Of a stretch of DNA of 11,236 nucleotides, positions 1 to 6,453 are shown piece after piece (the first letter of the stretch is position 1; each line of letters starts with the position of its first letter). Below the pieces are notes generated by a model. That model did no database searches, had not been told where the DNA came from, and was given only the letters and a program-made list of their open reading frames with translations. The DNA lies in contig CAIUEQ010000293.1 of the NCBI GenBank assembly GCA_903898215.1, positions 1-11,236 on the forward strand. The letters are read 5' to 3'. Source of the stretch: an uncultured Bacteroidota bacterium. GTDB lineage: Bacteria; Bacteroidota; Bacteroidia; UKL13-3. Position numbers and translations under genes: made by a program.

Positions 1-14
1 ACATTTCCAGTTTC

Positions 15-152
15 GATTCCTCTCTAAGTTCGGAATGACAATCCATATGAGTTATTAGGGCGCGCTCCACGCACCTTCTTCCCAATATATAAATTCCATT
101 CCGATCGAAGAGAGGAATCTTCCAATATAGATTCCTCGCTTTGGGAACTGAC
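15..152. repeat. Cluster of degenerate REP-like inverted repeats
   Basis: Three related units are visible. Unit A (15-40) reads GATTCCTCTCT, then a variable 4 bases, then TCGGAATGACA. Unit B (97-120) is its reverse complement, CATTCCG...AGAGGAATCT. Unit C (129-152) starts AGATTCCTCGCTT and is degraded at its far end. Units B and C face each other across an 8-base spacer (121-128) and form a stem of 12 pairs with one mismatch (108-120 with 129-141). Between A and B lies a GC-richer piece (58-78) in an otherwise AT-rich region. Sequences of the type TGTCATTCCG...GAGGAATCT are widespread intergenic repeats in Bacteroidota and other bacteria, from memory. Because the B/C hairpin sits directly after the stop of the leftward peptidase gene (stop 154-156), it could also act as its transcript end. 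Non-coding; multi-copy status in this genome cannot be seen here. Confidence 0.65.
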
Positions 153-153
153 T

Positions 154-2220
154 TTAATTTTTATTAGGCAGGTAAGAATATTTTTTTCCTAACTCCAATT
201 GATTTTGTAAAAAATTATTTGGGTATTCAACTTTTACATCAGTGATTTTATCACCACTCATTACAGGAACCAAGCGTGGTTGAATAAATCCTTTGTATGG
301 CGCAACATTTAATTTGTTAAATCTTTCTTTTACTTCTTTCAATAGATCTTGGTCAACTTTTACTGCATATCCTTCAACCAATTTTGTTGCAGAAGCATAA
401 TCGCCTTCAGATTTGATGCGTTGAATTTCTTTTAACAACTGACCAAAAAGTTCACGCAATTTTTCATAGTTATTTATTTTAACATAAGTTTTTCCATCAC
501 GTTTGATGAATTCTATCACGTTATCTTTTTTACCCATTTCGTAAGCCCATTTTGCATTTAACTGACGGTTGCGCATGTGAGCTTCTTCCAAGTTTTCGCC
601 AATTTGTAAACGTGTTAATTGAGTAATCAAACCATTCATGATATAACCGTCAAATTCAGCTTTACCAACTTCCAATGATGGCATCACGCCCATTTCAACC
701 AACTTAGGATCGAGGATATAATACAAGGCAACTAAATCCGCACGAGCTTCTTCTAAAGTGCTTGCATAATTTTTTAATGTTTGATCAGGATCACCTACAC
801 CTTTATTAATTTGTCCTGAAGCATGACCAATTACTTCGTGCATATCGGTATGCAAATCACCGGCAAGGGCAGCATGTTCTTTAGCTCTTGCAATTTGTGC
901 TTCGCTAACGGCAAACTCTTTTAACATCGGACTTTTTGCACTTACGATATTATAGGAGTGAACAATATTTCCAAGAGAAACAGATTTACTTCCGTGTTTT
1001 TGACGAACCCAATTTGAGTTTGGAAGATTGATTCCAATTGGTGTTGATTGTGCACTTGCACCTGCTTCCTGAATTACGGTAATCACTTTTGCGGTGATGC
1101 CTTTTACTTCTTTCTTTTTATGTTCGGCAGCAATTGGTGAATGATCTTCGAACCACTGAGCTTCATCTGCAATTTTCTTGATCATTTTTGTAGCTTCCAT
1201 ATCTTTAATTGAAACAACCGATTCATAAGTAGCACGTTTGCCAATGGCATCATCATACACTTCGATAAATCCGTTCACTACATCTGTTCTCGAATCTACA
1301 TCAGCAACCCAAGCAATATTATACTCATCCCATTTTTTTAAATCACCGGTTTTATAATACTCGATTAATAATTGTAATGATTTTTTCTGCTTATCATTCT
1401 CGGCAAGAGGAACAGCTTTTTCTAACCAATAAACAATTTTTTCGATAGCGTTCGAATACATGCCACCAACTTTCCATGTCTTCTCAACTATCTGATTATT
1501 TTCTTTCACCAACTTCGAATTTAATCCCCAAGCAATTGGTTCTGCTTCTTCGTTTTTTGCACGAGATGCATAATAATCTTCCACTTCTTTTTGAGTTACA
1601 CCTTCATAAAAATTATTTGCCGAAGCCACAACATTATCAATGCCCGAAGCAAGGTCAACTTTTTTAGCATTTGCTTTTGCATCAAAAATCATTGGTTTGA
1701 TCATCGTTAAAAAAACATCTATCGATTCGCCATCAAGAGGAAGTTTTGTAGCATCAGAATTTTTTACCAGTTCAGTAAAATATTCGAAGCCGCACTCAGG
1801 CACAAATTTGAGATTTGAGTAATGATGATGAACACCATTTGAAAAGAAAAATCGTTTGGCATATATTTCAAAACTCTTCCAATGCAGAGTTGTTTTGTCA
1901 ACTTTTTTATTTGTTTCAAAAATTGCTTCGAGTGTTCTGCGAATGGTTAAATTGTTTTTGTTATTTTGATCGTAAATAATATCTCTGCCGGCATTTGCAG
2001 CTTCAAATAAATAATAAGAAAGTTTTTTTTGCTGAAGAGTTAATTCGTTAAAACCCGGAATTTGATATCTTAAAACTTGCAAATCGCCAAATCGATCGCA
2101 TTCAACTTCAAAAGTTTTTACAGGCTTTTTTTCTGTTTTTGTTTTAGGGTCATCCTTGAAACCATAAATTATTGTACTTGCTCCTATTGCCGTTAGCATC
2201 ATGATGTTTTTGATTTTCAT
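154..2220 (-). CDS. Dipeptidyl peptidase III family metallopeptidase (M49)
   Basis: A zinc peptidase expected to release dipeptides from the N-terminus of oligopeptides. The M49 hallmark HEVIGH is at residues 461-466 (HEXXGH: zinc ligands H461 and H466, catalytic E462). The second hallmark, EEARAD, is at 490-495, with E491 as the expected third zinc ligand. The surrounding sequence (GQINKGVGDPDQ, then the EEARAD helix and LYYILDP) fits the bacterial branch, and 688 residues is close to the usual family length. Residues 1-20 form a hydrophobic, signal-like N-terminus (MKIKNIMMLTAIGASTIIYG) without a lipobox cysteine, so export to the periplasm is inferred rather than certain. The ATG at 2218-2220 has no Shine-Dalgarno sequence, only an A-rich leader; Met7 and Met8 are alternative starts that would remove part of the signal-like segment. 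It is transcribed alone, leftward, divergent from the DUF2400 gene, and ends against the repeat cluster at the left edge. Family assignment is firm; substrate and location are inferred. Confidence 0.93.
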   Translation of the reverse strand: MKIKNIMMLTAIGASTIIYGFKDDPKTKTEKKPVKTFEVECDRFGDLQVLRYQIPGFNELTLQQKKLSYYLFEAANAGRDIIYDQNNKNNLTIRRTLEAIFETNKKVDKTTLHWKSFEIYAKRFFFSNGVHHHYSNLKFVPECGFEYFTELVKNSDATKLPLDGESIDVFLTMIKPMIFDAKANAKKVDLASGIDNVVASANNFYEGVTQKEVEDYYASRAKNEEAEPIAWGLNSKLVKENNQIVEKTWKVGGMYSNAIEKIVYWLEKAVPLAENDKQKKSLQLLIEYYKTGDLKKWDEYNIAWVADVDSRTDVVNGFIEVYDDAIGKRATYESVVSIKDMEATKMIKKIADEAQWFEDHSPIAAEHKKKEVKGITAKVITVIQEAGASAQSTPIGINLPNSNWVRQKHGSKSVSLGNIVHSYNIVSAKSPMLKEFAVSEAQIARAKEHAALAGDLHTDMHEVIGHASGQINKGVGDPDQTLKNYASTLEEARADLVALYYILDPKLVEMGVMPSLEVGKAEFDGYIMNGLITQLTRLQIGENLEEAHMRNRQLNAKWAYEMGKKDNVIEFIKRDGKTYVKINNYEKLRELFGQLLKEIQRIKSEGDYASATKLVEGYAVKVDQDLLKEVKERFNKLNVAPYKGFIQPRLVPVMSGDKITDVKVEYPNNFLQNQLELGKKYSYLPNKN

Positions 2221-2291
2221 AAAATATTTTTTTTGATTACAAGCAAAGCAAAGGCAAAATCATTGTAATTCAAAATTTCACCTTCCGACTG

Positions 2292-2320
2292 ACTTCGTGA
2301 GCCACCATTTTCACTGAAGT
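2292..2320. other. Hairpin in the divergent intergenic gap
   Basis: ACTTCGTGA (2292-2300) pairs with TCACTGAAGT (2311-2320) across a 10-base loop, giving 9 pairs with one bulged T (2315). On the + strand it is followed by GTTTTTATC, so it looks like a weak intrinsic terminator. However, no rightward gene ends here: the flanking genes diverge. It could be an operator, a leader structure for the leftward peptidase gene, or the end of a short RNA. The 148-bp gap (2221-2368) holds nothing else I can support apart from a -7-like box next to the DUF2400 start. Confidence 0.4.
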
Positions 2321-2356
2321 GTTTTTATCAAATTTAAAATTATACAGAAATAAAAA

Positions 2357-2364
2357 TATGTTTG
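2357..2364 (+). promoter_or_regulatory. Possible -7 box TATGTTTG
   Basis: TATGTTTG matches the Bacteroidota -7 consensus TAnnTTTG at every fixed position. No clear -33 TTTG partner is visible about 20 bases upstream. It ends 4 bases before the GTG start at 2369, so transcription would begin on or next to the start codon, implying a leaderless message. A chance match in AT-rich DNA is possible. Confidence 0.3.
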
Positions 2365-2368
2365 CTTA

Positions 2369-3142
2369 GTGAAGATAGAAAACCTAAAGCCATTCCTCGA
2401 CAGTAAATTTAGATTATATAATCAGCATTCATTTATTGAAAATGATCCTATATGTATTCCACATTTATTTTCTAAGAAACAGGATATTGAGATCATGGGT
2501 TTTTTTGCAGCTATTTTTGCTTGGGGACAACGTATAACCATCATTAATAAATGTAAAGATTTAATTGAAAGAATGGATAAATCGCCTCACGATTTTGTTT
2601 TACATCATTCAACTAAAGATTTAAAAAGGTTACTCAATTTTAAGCATCGAACATTTAATGATACCGACCTATTATATTTTATTTCATTTTTCAAATATTG
2701 GTATTCAAAAAATGATTCATTAGAAGATGCTTTTTTAATGAACATGAAATCAAATTCAGTAACAATTGAAACTGGATTGAATGGTTTTAAAGAGCTTTTT
2801 TTTTCGTTGAATGATGTGCCACAAAGAACTCTTAAACATGTTTCGTCACCAAATCAAAATTCCGCGTGTAAACGTATCAATATGTATTTGCGTTGGATGG
2901 TAAGGTGTGATAATAATGGTGTGGATTTTGGTTTATGGAAGAAAATAAAACCTTCGCAATTATTTATTCCCCTAGATGTTCATGTGCAAAGAGTTGCTCT
3001 AAAATTAAATCTGCTTGAACGTGAAAAGAGTGATTGGAAAGCAGTAATCGAGCTTACAAAAAATCTAAGAAAATTTGATTCAAACGACCCCGTTAAATAC
3101 GACTTCGCTTTATTTGGTTTGGGAATAGAAGAAAAGTTTTAG
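2369..3142 (+). CDS. TIGR02757 / DUF2400 family protein
   Basis: Recognised by family-typical segments: FIENDP (22-27), FSKKQDIEIMGFFAA (34-48), SACKRINMYLRWMVR (165-179), PLDVHVQRVA (201-210) and the C-terminal DPVKYDFALFGLG (240-252). At 257 residues it is full length for the family. The biochemical role is not established as far as I know. The Lys-rich helix followed by a Pro-Leu-Asp-Val-His segment recalls the helix-hairpin-helix DNA glycosylase layout, which is an inference from pattern only. No signal peptide or membrane segment, so cytoplasmic. GTG at 2369 is the only usable start: the frame has a stop at 2351-2353, and the next in-frame Met (residue 43) would delete the conserved FIENDP segment. 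No Shine-Dalgarno sequence. Its TAG stop overlaps the TAA of the opposing small membrane-protein gene in the four bases TTAG (3139-3142). It contains a run of nine T (2796-2804) with the frame intact. Confidence 0.9.
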   Translation: MKIENLKPFLDSKFRLYNQHSFIENDPICIPHLFSKKQDIEIMGFFAAIFAWGQRITIINKCKDLIERMDKSPHDFVLHHSTKDLKRLLNFKHRTFNDTDLLYFISFFKYWYSKNDSLEDAFLMNMKSNSVTIETGLNGFKELFFSLNDVPQRTLKHVSSPNQNSACKRINMYLRWMVRCDNNGVDFGLWKKIKPSQLFIPLDVHVQRVALKLNLLEREKSDWKAVIELTKNLRKFDSNDPVKYDFALFGLGIEEKF

Positions 3143-3387
3143 TTTAGGTCTTTCATTATTTCGCGTGCTTTGCTTGCCACGTGGAACAGAAATAAAATCG
3201 GCCATATCAAAGCAGATTTATTATCGTAATTGATCAAAATAATACTGCTAATGATGCCAATATTAAAAGAAGCAACAACAATATATATTACCTGGAATTT
3301 AATATCACGTGTTTTGATAAAGGAGAGAATTCCAAAAATTAAAAGTAACAACACAGAAATAATTGCAGTTGTATAACCAATGTTCAT
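3139..3387 (-). CDS. Small three-helix membrane protein, unrecognised
   Basis: I do not recognise this 82-residue protein. It has three hydrophobic stretches long enough to cross the membrane, roughly residues 5-24, 31-53 and 59-73, joined by short charged loops (KTRD at 25-28, NYDNK at 53-57). It ends in a charged helix (SKAREIMKDLN). Two observations favour a real gene. The predicted helices are well separated by polar loops, and the frame exactly fills the space between two confident genes: its stop overlaps the DUF2400 stop in TTAG (3139-3142), and its ATG lies 26 bp from the divergent M61 start. No Shine-Dalgarno sequence; the leader is A/T-rich (AAAAATAATTTTTACAAAT before ATG). The 26-bp gap leaves little room for two separate promoters, so at least one must reach into coding sequence. 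Function unknown; a chance hydrophobic frame cannot be excluded. Confidence 0.65.
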   Translation of the reverse strand: MNIGYTTAIISVLLLLIFGILSFIKTRDIKFQVIYIVVASFNIGIISSIILINYDNKSALIWPILFLFHVASKAREIMKDLN

Positions 3388-3413
3388 ATTTGTAAAAATT
3401 ATTTTTCGAATTT

Positions 3414-4862
3414 ATGCATTACAAAGTTTCAATATCAAATCCTTCTCAACATTTTATTAAATTAAGTTGGACAATAGATTTTATTCATCAAGATATCCTT
3501 CATATTCAGTTGCCATCATGGCGACCCGGAAGATATGAATTGCAGAATTATGCAAAAAATATTAGAGCTTTTTGTGTGTTTGAGGAAAATGGAAAGGAAA
3601 TTCAGTTTAAAAAAATCACAAAAGATTGTTGGGAGCTTGATACTAAAAATGTAAATAAACTTATAGTTTCTTACGAATATTACGCAAATCAATATGATGC
3701 AGGGGCAAGTTTTGTAGATGAAAATCAATTATACATTAATCCTGTAAACTGTATGATGTATGTTGTTGGAAGGATGGATGAGGCTTATGAAGTAGAATTG
3801 GACATTCCTGATAATTATCAAATTGCTTGTCAGTTGCCAAATTCAGGAAAAATGCTTTATGCTAAAAACTTTGATGAATTAGCCGACAGTCCATTTATTG
3901 CAAGTGCAACTTTACAGCATTCAGAATTTGAAGTTGAGCAGGCTACTATTCATTTTTGGTTTCAGGGAAAACATCAAATAAATATCGAGCAATTAACATC
4001 CGACACTAAAAAATATATTGTCAAACAGATTGAAATTTTTGGCGACCTTCCATGTAAAGAGTTTCATTTTTTGTATCCTATTTTGGAAACACCTTTTAGG
4101 CATGGAGTTGAGCACGCTAATTCAACAGTGATAGCGATGGGAAAGAGTCAGGAGCAAACAGATGAAGATTTTTATCACGACCTCCTTGCAATAAGTTCTC
4201 ATGAATTTTTTCACTTGTGGAATGTAAAACGTATTCGTCCCGTTGATATGTTTCCATACGATTTTACGAAAGAAAATTACTCCACACTTGGTTATGTTTA
4301 CGAAGGAGTAACAACTTATTACGGAGACCTGATGTTGTTGAGAAGCAATACTTGGGATTGGGAACGCTATTGCAAAAGTTTTGAATCTGATTTAAAACGT
4401 CATGTAGAAAATCCTGGAAGATTTAACTATTCAGTTGCCGAATCCTCATTTGATACCTGGTTGGATGGTTATGTTCAAGGTGTTTTGGGGCGAAAAGTTT
4501 CTATTTATATGGAAGGAATGTTGGCGGCTTTCATTGCCGATGTGATGATCATTAAACATTCAAAATTAAAATTTTCATTGGATGATGTGATGAATGACCT
4601 CTACCAAAACTATTATAAACATGGAAAAGGGTATACCGAAAATGATTATAGATTGCTGCTTGAAAAATATTCGGGAATTTCATTCGAAAATTATTTTAAA
4701 GAGATTATATTCGGTAAAAATTATTTTGAAAAATACTTGATGGAAATGACTGGTTATTTGGGATGTAGGATAGTGTACCCAAGCTCAAAGTTACATAAAA
4801 ACGAAGATTTTTCGATAGAACAAAATGAGATATTTAATAGGTGGACGAGACAATATAATTGA
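3414..4862 (+). CDS. M61 family metallopeptidase, lacking a PDZ domain
   Basis: A zinc peptidase of the M61 (glycyl aminopeptidase-like) family. Residues 1-165 are the beta-rich N-terminal M61 domain (PSWRPGRYELQNYAKNI at 34-50 is typical). The catalytic part begins near 200 and carries GVEHANSTV (231-239), the zinc site SHEFFHLWNVKRIRP (H263, E264, H267) and YVYEGVTTYY with E297 as expected third ligand. The stretch IYMEGMLAAFIADVMI (364-379) matches the helix that in relatives usually reads YxxKG; here Glu367 stands where Lys is common. Many family members are near 600 residues with a C-terminal PDZ domain; this one stops at 482 with no room for one. No signal peptide, so probably cytoplasmic. 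The ATG at 3414 gives the family-like N-terminus MHYKVSISNPSQHF and has no Shine-Dalgarno sequence. It starts 26 bp from the divergent small membrane gene and ends 46 bp before the Crp/Fnr gene. Confidence 0.9.
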   Translation: MHYKVSISNPSQHFIKLSWTIDFIHQDILHIQLPSWRPGRYELQNYAKNIRAFCVFEENGKEIQFKKITKDCWELDTKNVNKLIVSYEYYANQYDAGASFVDENQLYINPVNCMMYVVGRMDEAYEVELDIPDNYQIACQLPNSGKMLYAKNFDELADSPFIASATLQHSEFEVEQATIHFWFQGKHQINIEQLTSDTKKYIVKQIEIFGDLPCKEFHFLYPILETPFRHGVEHANSTVIAMGKSQEQTDEDFYHDLLAISSHEFFHLWNVKRIRPVDMFPYDFTKENYSTLGYVYEGVTTYYGDLMLLRSNTWDWERYCKSFESDLKRHVENPGRFNYSVAESSFDTWLDGYVQGVLGRKVSIYMEGMLAAFIADVMIIKHSKLKFSLDDVMNDLYQNYYKHGKGYTENDYRLLLEKYSGISFENYFKEIIFGKNYFEKYLMEMTGYLGCRIVYPSSKLHKNEDFSIEQNEIFNRWTRQYN

Positions 4863-4887
4863 GATTTTAAAATATTTCATATTTTCG
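4859..4887 (+). promoter_or_regulatory. Weak promoter-like pair before the Crp/Fnr gene
   Basis: TTG (4859-4861) is followed 18 bases later by TATTTTCG (4880-4887), one mismatch from TAnnTTTG. Spacing resembles Bacteroidota -33/-7 promoters and would give a short leader before the ATG at 4909. The -33 half overlaps the stop codon of the M61 gene. Low confidence in such AT-rich DNA. Confidence 0.25.
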
Positions 4888-4908
4888 CAACATAACTAAC
4901 CCCCAAAA

Positions 4909-5619
4909 ATGCAAAAATTATATCAACAGTGTGAATTTTGTGACGCCCAGAGTGACTCCGTTTTCGGAAATTGTACTCCTGAGCAAATGGATAAAATTTC
5001 TGCCACCAAAACTTGTAGTCATTATAAAAAAGGACAGCACATATTTTATGTCGACAATATACCTCTTGGTGTTTATTGCATATGTAAAGGTATCGTGAAG
5101 CTTGTTAAAACTAATAATGACGGCAAAGAGCAAATTTTACGTTTTGCTCAGTCGGGTGAGTTTTTAGGCTATCGTGCTTTAATTGCTGATGAGCCTCTCG
5201 TTTCTACTGCAATTTGTATTGAAGATACCATAGCATGTTTTGTTCCAAGGAAAACTTTTTTGGAATTACTTGATGAGAACCCATCAGTTAGCAAACAAAT
5301 GTTAAAATCACTATCGCATGATTTGGGTGTAGTGGAAGAACGCGTTCAAAGCATGGCTCAAAAAAGTGTAAGAGAACGTGTTGCCGAAACTTTATTATTT
5401 CTTCATGCAACATTCAAATCCGAAAGTAAGCAAGATGATGCAGTGATTTCGATTACTTTACCTCGTGAAGATATCGCGAATATTGTTGGAACAGCAACCG
5501 AAACAGTGATAAGATTATTGTCTGAATTTAGAGCTGCCAAACTGATTTCGTTTGAAGGCAAAAAAATCAAAATCCTTAACAAACAGGGATTGCAAAAAAT
5601 TTCAAACGCATCTCTGTAA
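4909..5619 (+). CDS. Crp/Fnr family transcriptional regulator with N-terminal cysteines
   Basis: A 236-residue two-domain regulator. Residues about 25-145 form the cyclic-nucleotide-binding-like beta-roll (YKKGQHIFYVDNIPLGVYCI, then GKEQILRFAQSGEFLGYRAL), followed by the long dimer helix (about 128-160, LSHDLGVVEERVQSMAQKSV) and a winged helix. The DNA-reading segment LPREDIANIVGTATETVIRL (184-203) has Glu198 and Arg202 in the E-x-x-x-R positions used by FNR-type proteins, with Ile201 where E. coli FNR has Ser. Cysteines occur at 8, 11, 22, 36, 57, 59, 103 and 110. C8-x2-C11 plus C22 and a beta-roll cysteine recalls the FNR iron-sulfur ligands, but the spacing differs from E. coli FNR, so redox or oxygen sensing is an inference. 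The beta-roll lacks an evident CRP-type cAMP pocket. No Shine-Dalgarno sequence at 4909. It lies between the M61 gene and recO, with repeats and hairpins after its stop. Confidence 0.93.
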   Translation: MQKLYQQCEFCDAQSDSVFGNCTPEQMDKISATKTCSHYKKGQHIFYVDNIPLGVYCICKGIVKLVKTNNDGKEQILRFAQSGEFLGYRALIADEPLVSTAICIEDTIACFVPRKTFLELLDENPSVSKQMLKSLSHDLGVVEERVQSMAQKSVRERVAETLLFLHATFKSESKQDDAVISITLPREDIANIVGTATETVIRLLSEFRAAKLISFEGKKIKILNKQGLQKISNASL

Positions 5620-5622
5620 ACA

Positions 5623-5657
5623 AATTTCTTTTTAAGAGACAATTTCTTTTCAAGAGA
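5623..5657. repeat. 17-bp direct repeat, 18-bp period
   Basis: AATTTCTTTTTAAGAGA (5623-5639) is followed one base later by AATTTCTTTTCAAGAGA (5641-5657), identical at 16 of 17 positions. It lies just after the stop of the Crp/Fnr gene, and its second copy supplies both arms of the hairpin at 5640-5664. Function unknown; a local duplication is the simplest origin. Confidence 0.6.
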
Positions 5658-5685
5658 GAAATTGCCATTAAATTTATGATGGCAA
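5640..5685 (+). terminator. Two overlapping, mutually exclusive hairpins after the Crp/Fnr gene
   Basis: Hairpin 1 pairs CAATTTCT (5640-5647) with AGAAATTG (5657-5664), 8 perfect pairs. Hairpin 2 pairs TTGCCAT (5662-5668) with ATGGCAA (5679-5685), 7 perfect pairs with a 10-base loop. They share TTG (5662-5664), so both cannot be complete at once. Neither is followed by a clean T-run, so this is at best a non-canonical terminator or a leader structure for recO, whose start lies 36 bases beyond. Confidence 0.35.
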
Positions 5686-5721
5686 ATTGACTTAATTGTA
5701 TCAAAAGTTTTCTCATTAAAC

Positions 5722-6453
5722 ATGTCTTTAACAAAGTGTCGTGCAATTGTTATCCGAACAATAAACTACTCTGAAAACAGTGTGGTCCTTAAATGTTTCA
5801 CAAGCACTCACGGAATTCAATCTTATTTAGTAAATGGTGTAAGGTCACGAAAAGGGAGTATTAAACCTTCGCAATTGCAGCCTCTCACTTTACTCGAACT
5901 TGAATCAACTTATCAGCAAAATAAAAATCTGCAACGCATTAAAGAGTTAAAATGCACTCCACCATTACTCCATTTACATTATGATATTATCAAAAGCTCG
6001 ATAGGCATTTTTATTGCCGAGGTGATGAATAAAGCGATAAGTGAAGAAGATCAGTTGGACGAACCATTGTTTGAGTTTTTATTTCATACCATACAAATTC
6101 TTGATATCGAACAAAAAAACACCTCCAACTTCCCGCTTTATTTTTTGTTACAACTTACCAGATATTTAGGTTTTTTCCCAAAAGGGATTTATTCAGAAAA
6201 CACAAACGGTTTCGACATAAAAGAAGGTTGTTTTGAAAAGTATGATCAACGAAATCCTTTTCAGATTGAACCTTTATTAAGTGAGAAAATATCGGAACTC
6301 CTTCATTGCGATTTCGAACAATGTAAAAGTATTATTCTAACCAATCAGCAACGCACTATTTCACTTAATTTTATCATCGAATATTTCCAACAACATATTC
6401 ATGGTTTTGGAGAGTTAAAATCAAACAAGGTGTTAAGCGAGGTTTTAAGCTGA
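5722..6453 (+). CDS. recO: DNA repair protein RecO
   Basis: RecO helps load RecA onto SSB-coated single-stranded DNA in the RecFOR recombination-repair pathway, working with RecR in the cytoplasm. The N-terminus MSLTKCRAIVIRTINYSENSVVLKCFT and the following VNGVRSRKGSIKPSQLQPLTLLEL (37-60) are typical of the RecO OB-fold domain (about 1-80). The remainder is the helical domain (YDIIKSSIGIFIAEVMNKAI at 87-106; FLLQLTRYLGFFPKGIYSEN at 146-165). The length of 243 residues is normal. The CxxC zinc-finger pairs of some RecO proteins are absent; the region that would hold them (166-190) has a single Cys in GCFEKYD, which I recall as common in Bacteroidota. No Shine-Dalgarno sequence; the ATG at 5722 matches the usual family N-terminus. 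It follows the Crp/Fnr gene after 102 bp containing repeats and hairpins, and is followed 10 bases after its stop by a strong hairpin. Confidence 0.93.
   Translation: MSLTKCRAIVIRTINYSENSVVLKCFTSTHGIQSYLVNGVRSRKGSIKPSQLQPLTLLELESTYQQNKNLQRIKELKCTPPLLHLHYDIIKSSIGIFIAEVMNKAISEEDQLDEPLFEFLFHTIQILDIEQKNTSNFPLYFLLQLTRYLGFFPKGIYSENTNGFDIKEGCFEKYDQRNPFQIEPLLSEKISELLHCDFEQCKSIILTNQQRTISLNFIIEYFQQHIHGFGELKSNKVLSEVLS

Noticed and set aside
2796..2804. Run of nine T in the DUF2400 gene as a phase-variation tract
   Set aside because: The frame is intact, several T7-T8 runs occur elsewhere in this AT-rich window, and the product is not a surface protein.
5687..5704. TTGA...TCAA inverted pair upstream of recO as an FNR-type binding site
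   Set aside because: The half-sites TTGA and TCAA are separated by 10 bases, whereas FNR/CRP-type boxes have a shorter fixed spacing; such short pairs are frequent in AT-rich DNA.
5403..5723. Leftward open frame spanning the end of the Crp/Fnr gene and the recO leader
   Set aside because: Most of it is antisense to conserved coding sequence and its N-terminal part is encoded by the repeat/hairpin region; no family resemblance.
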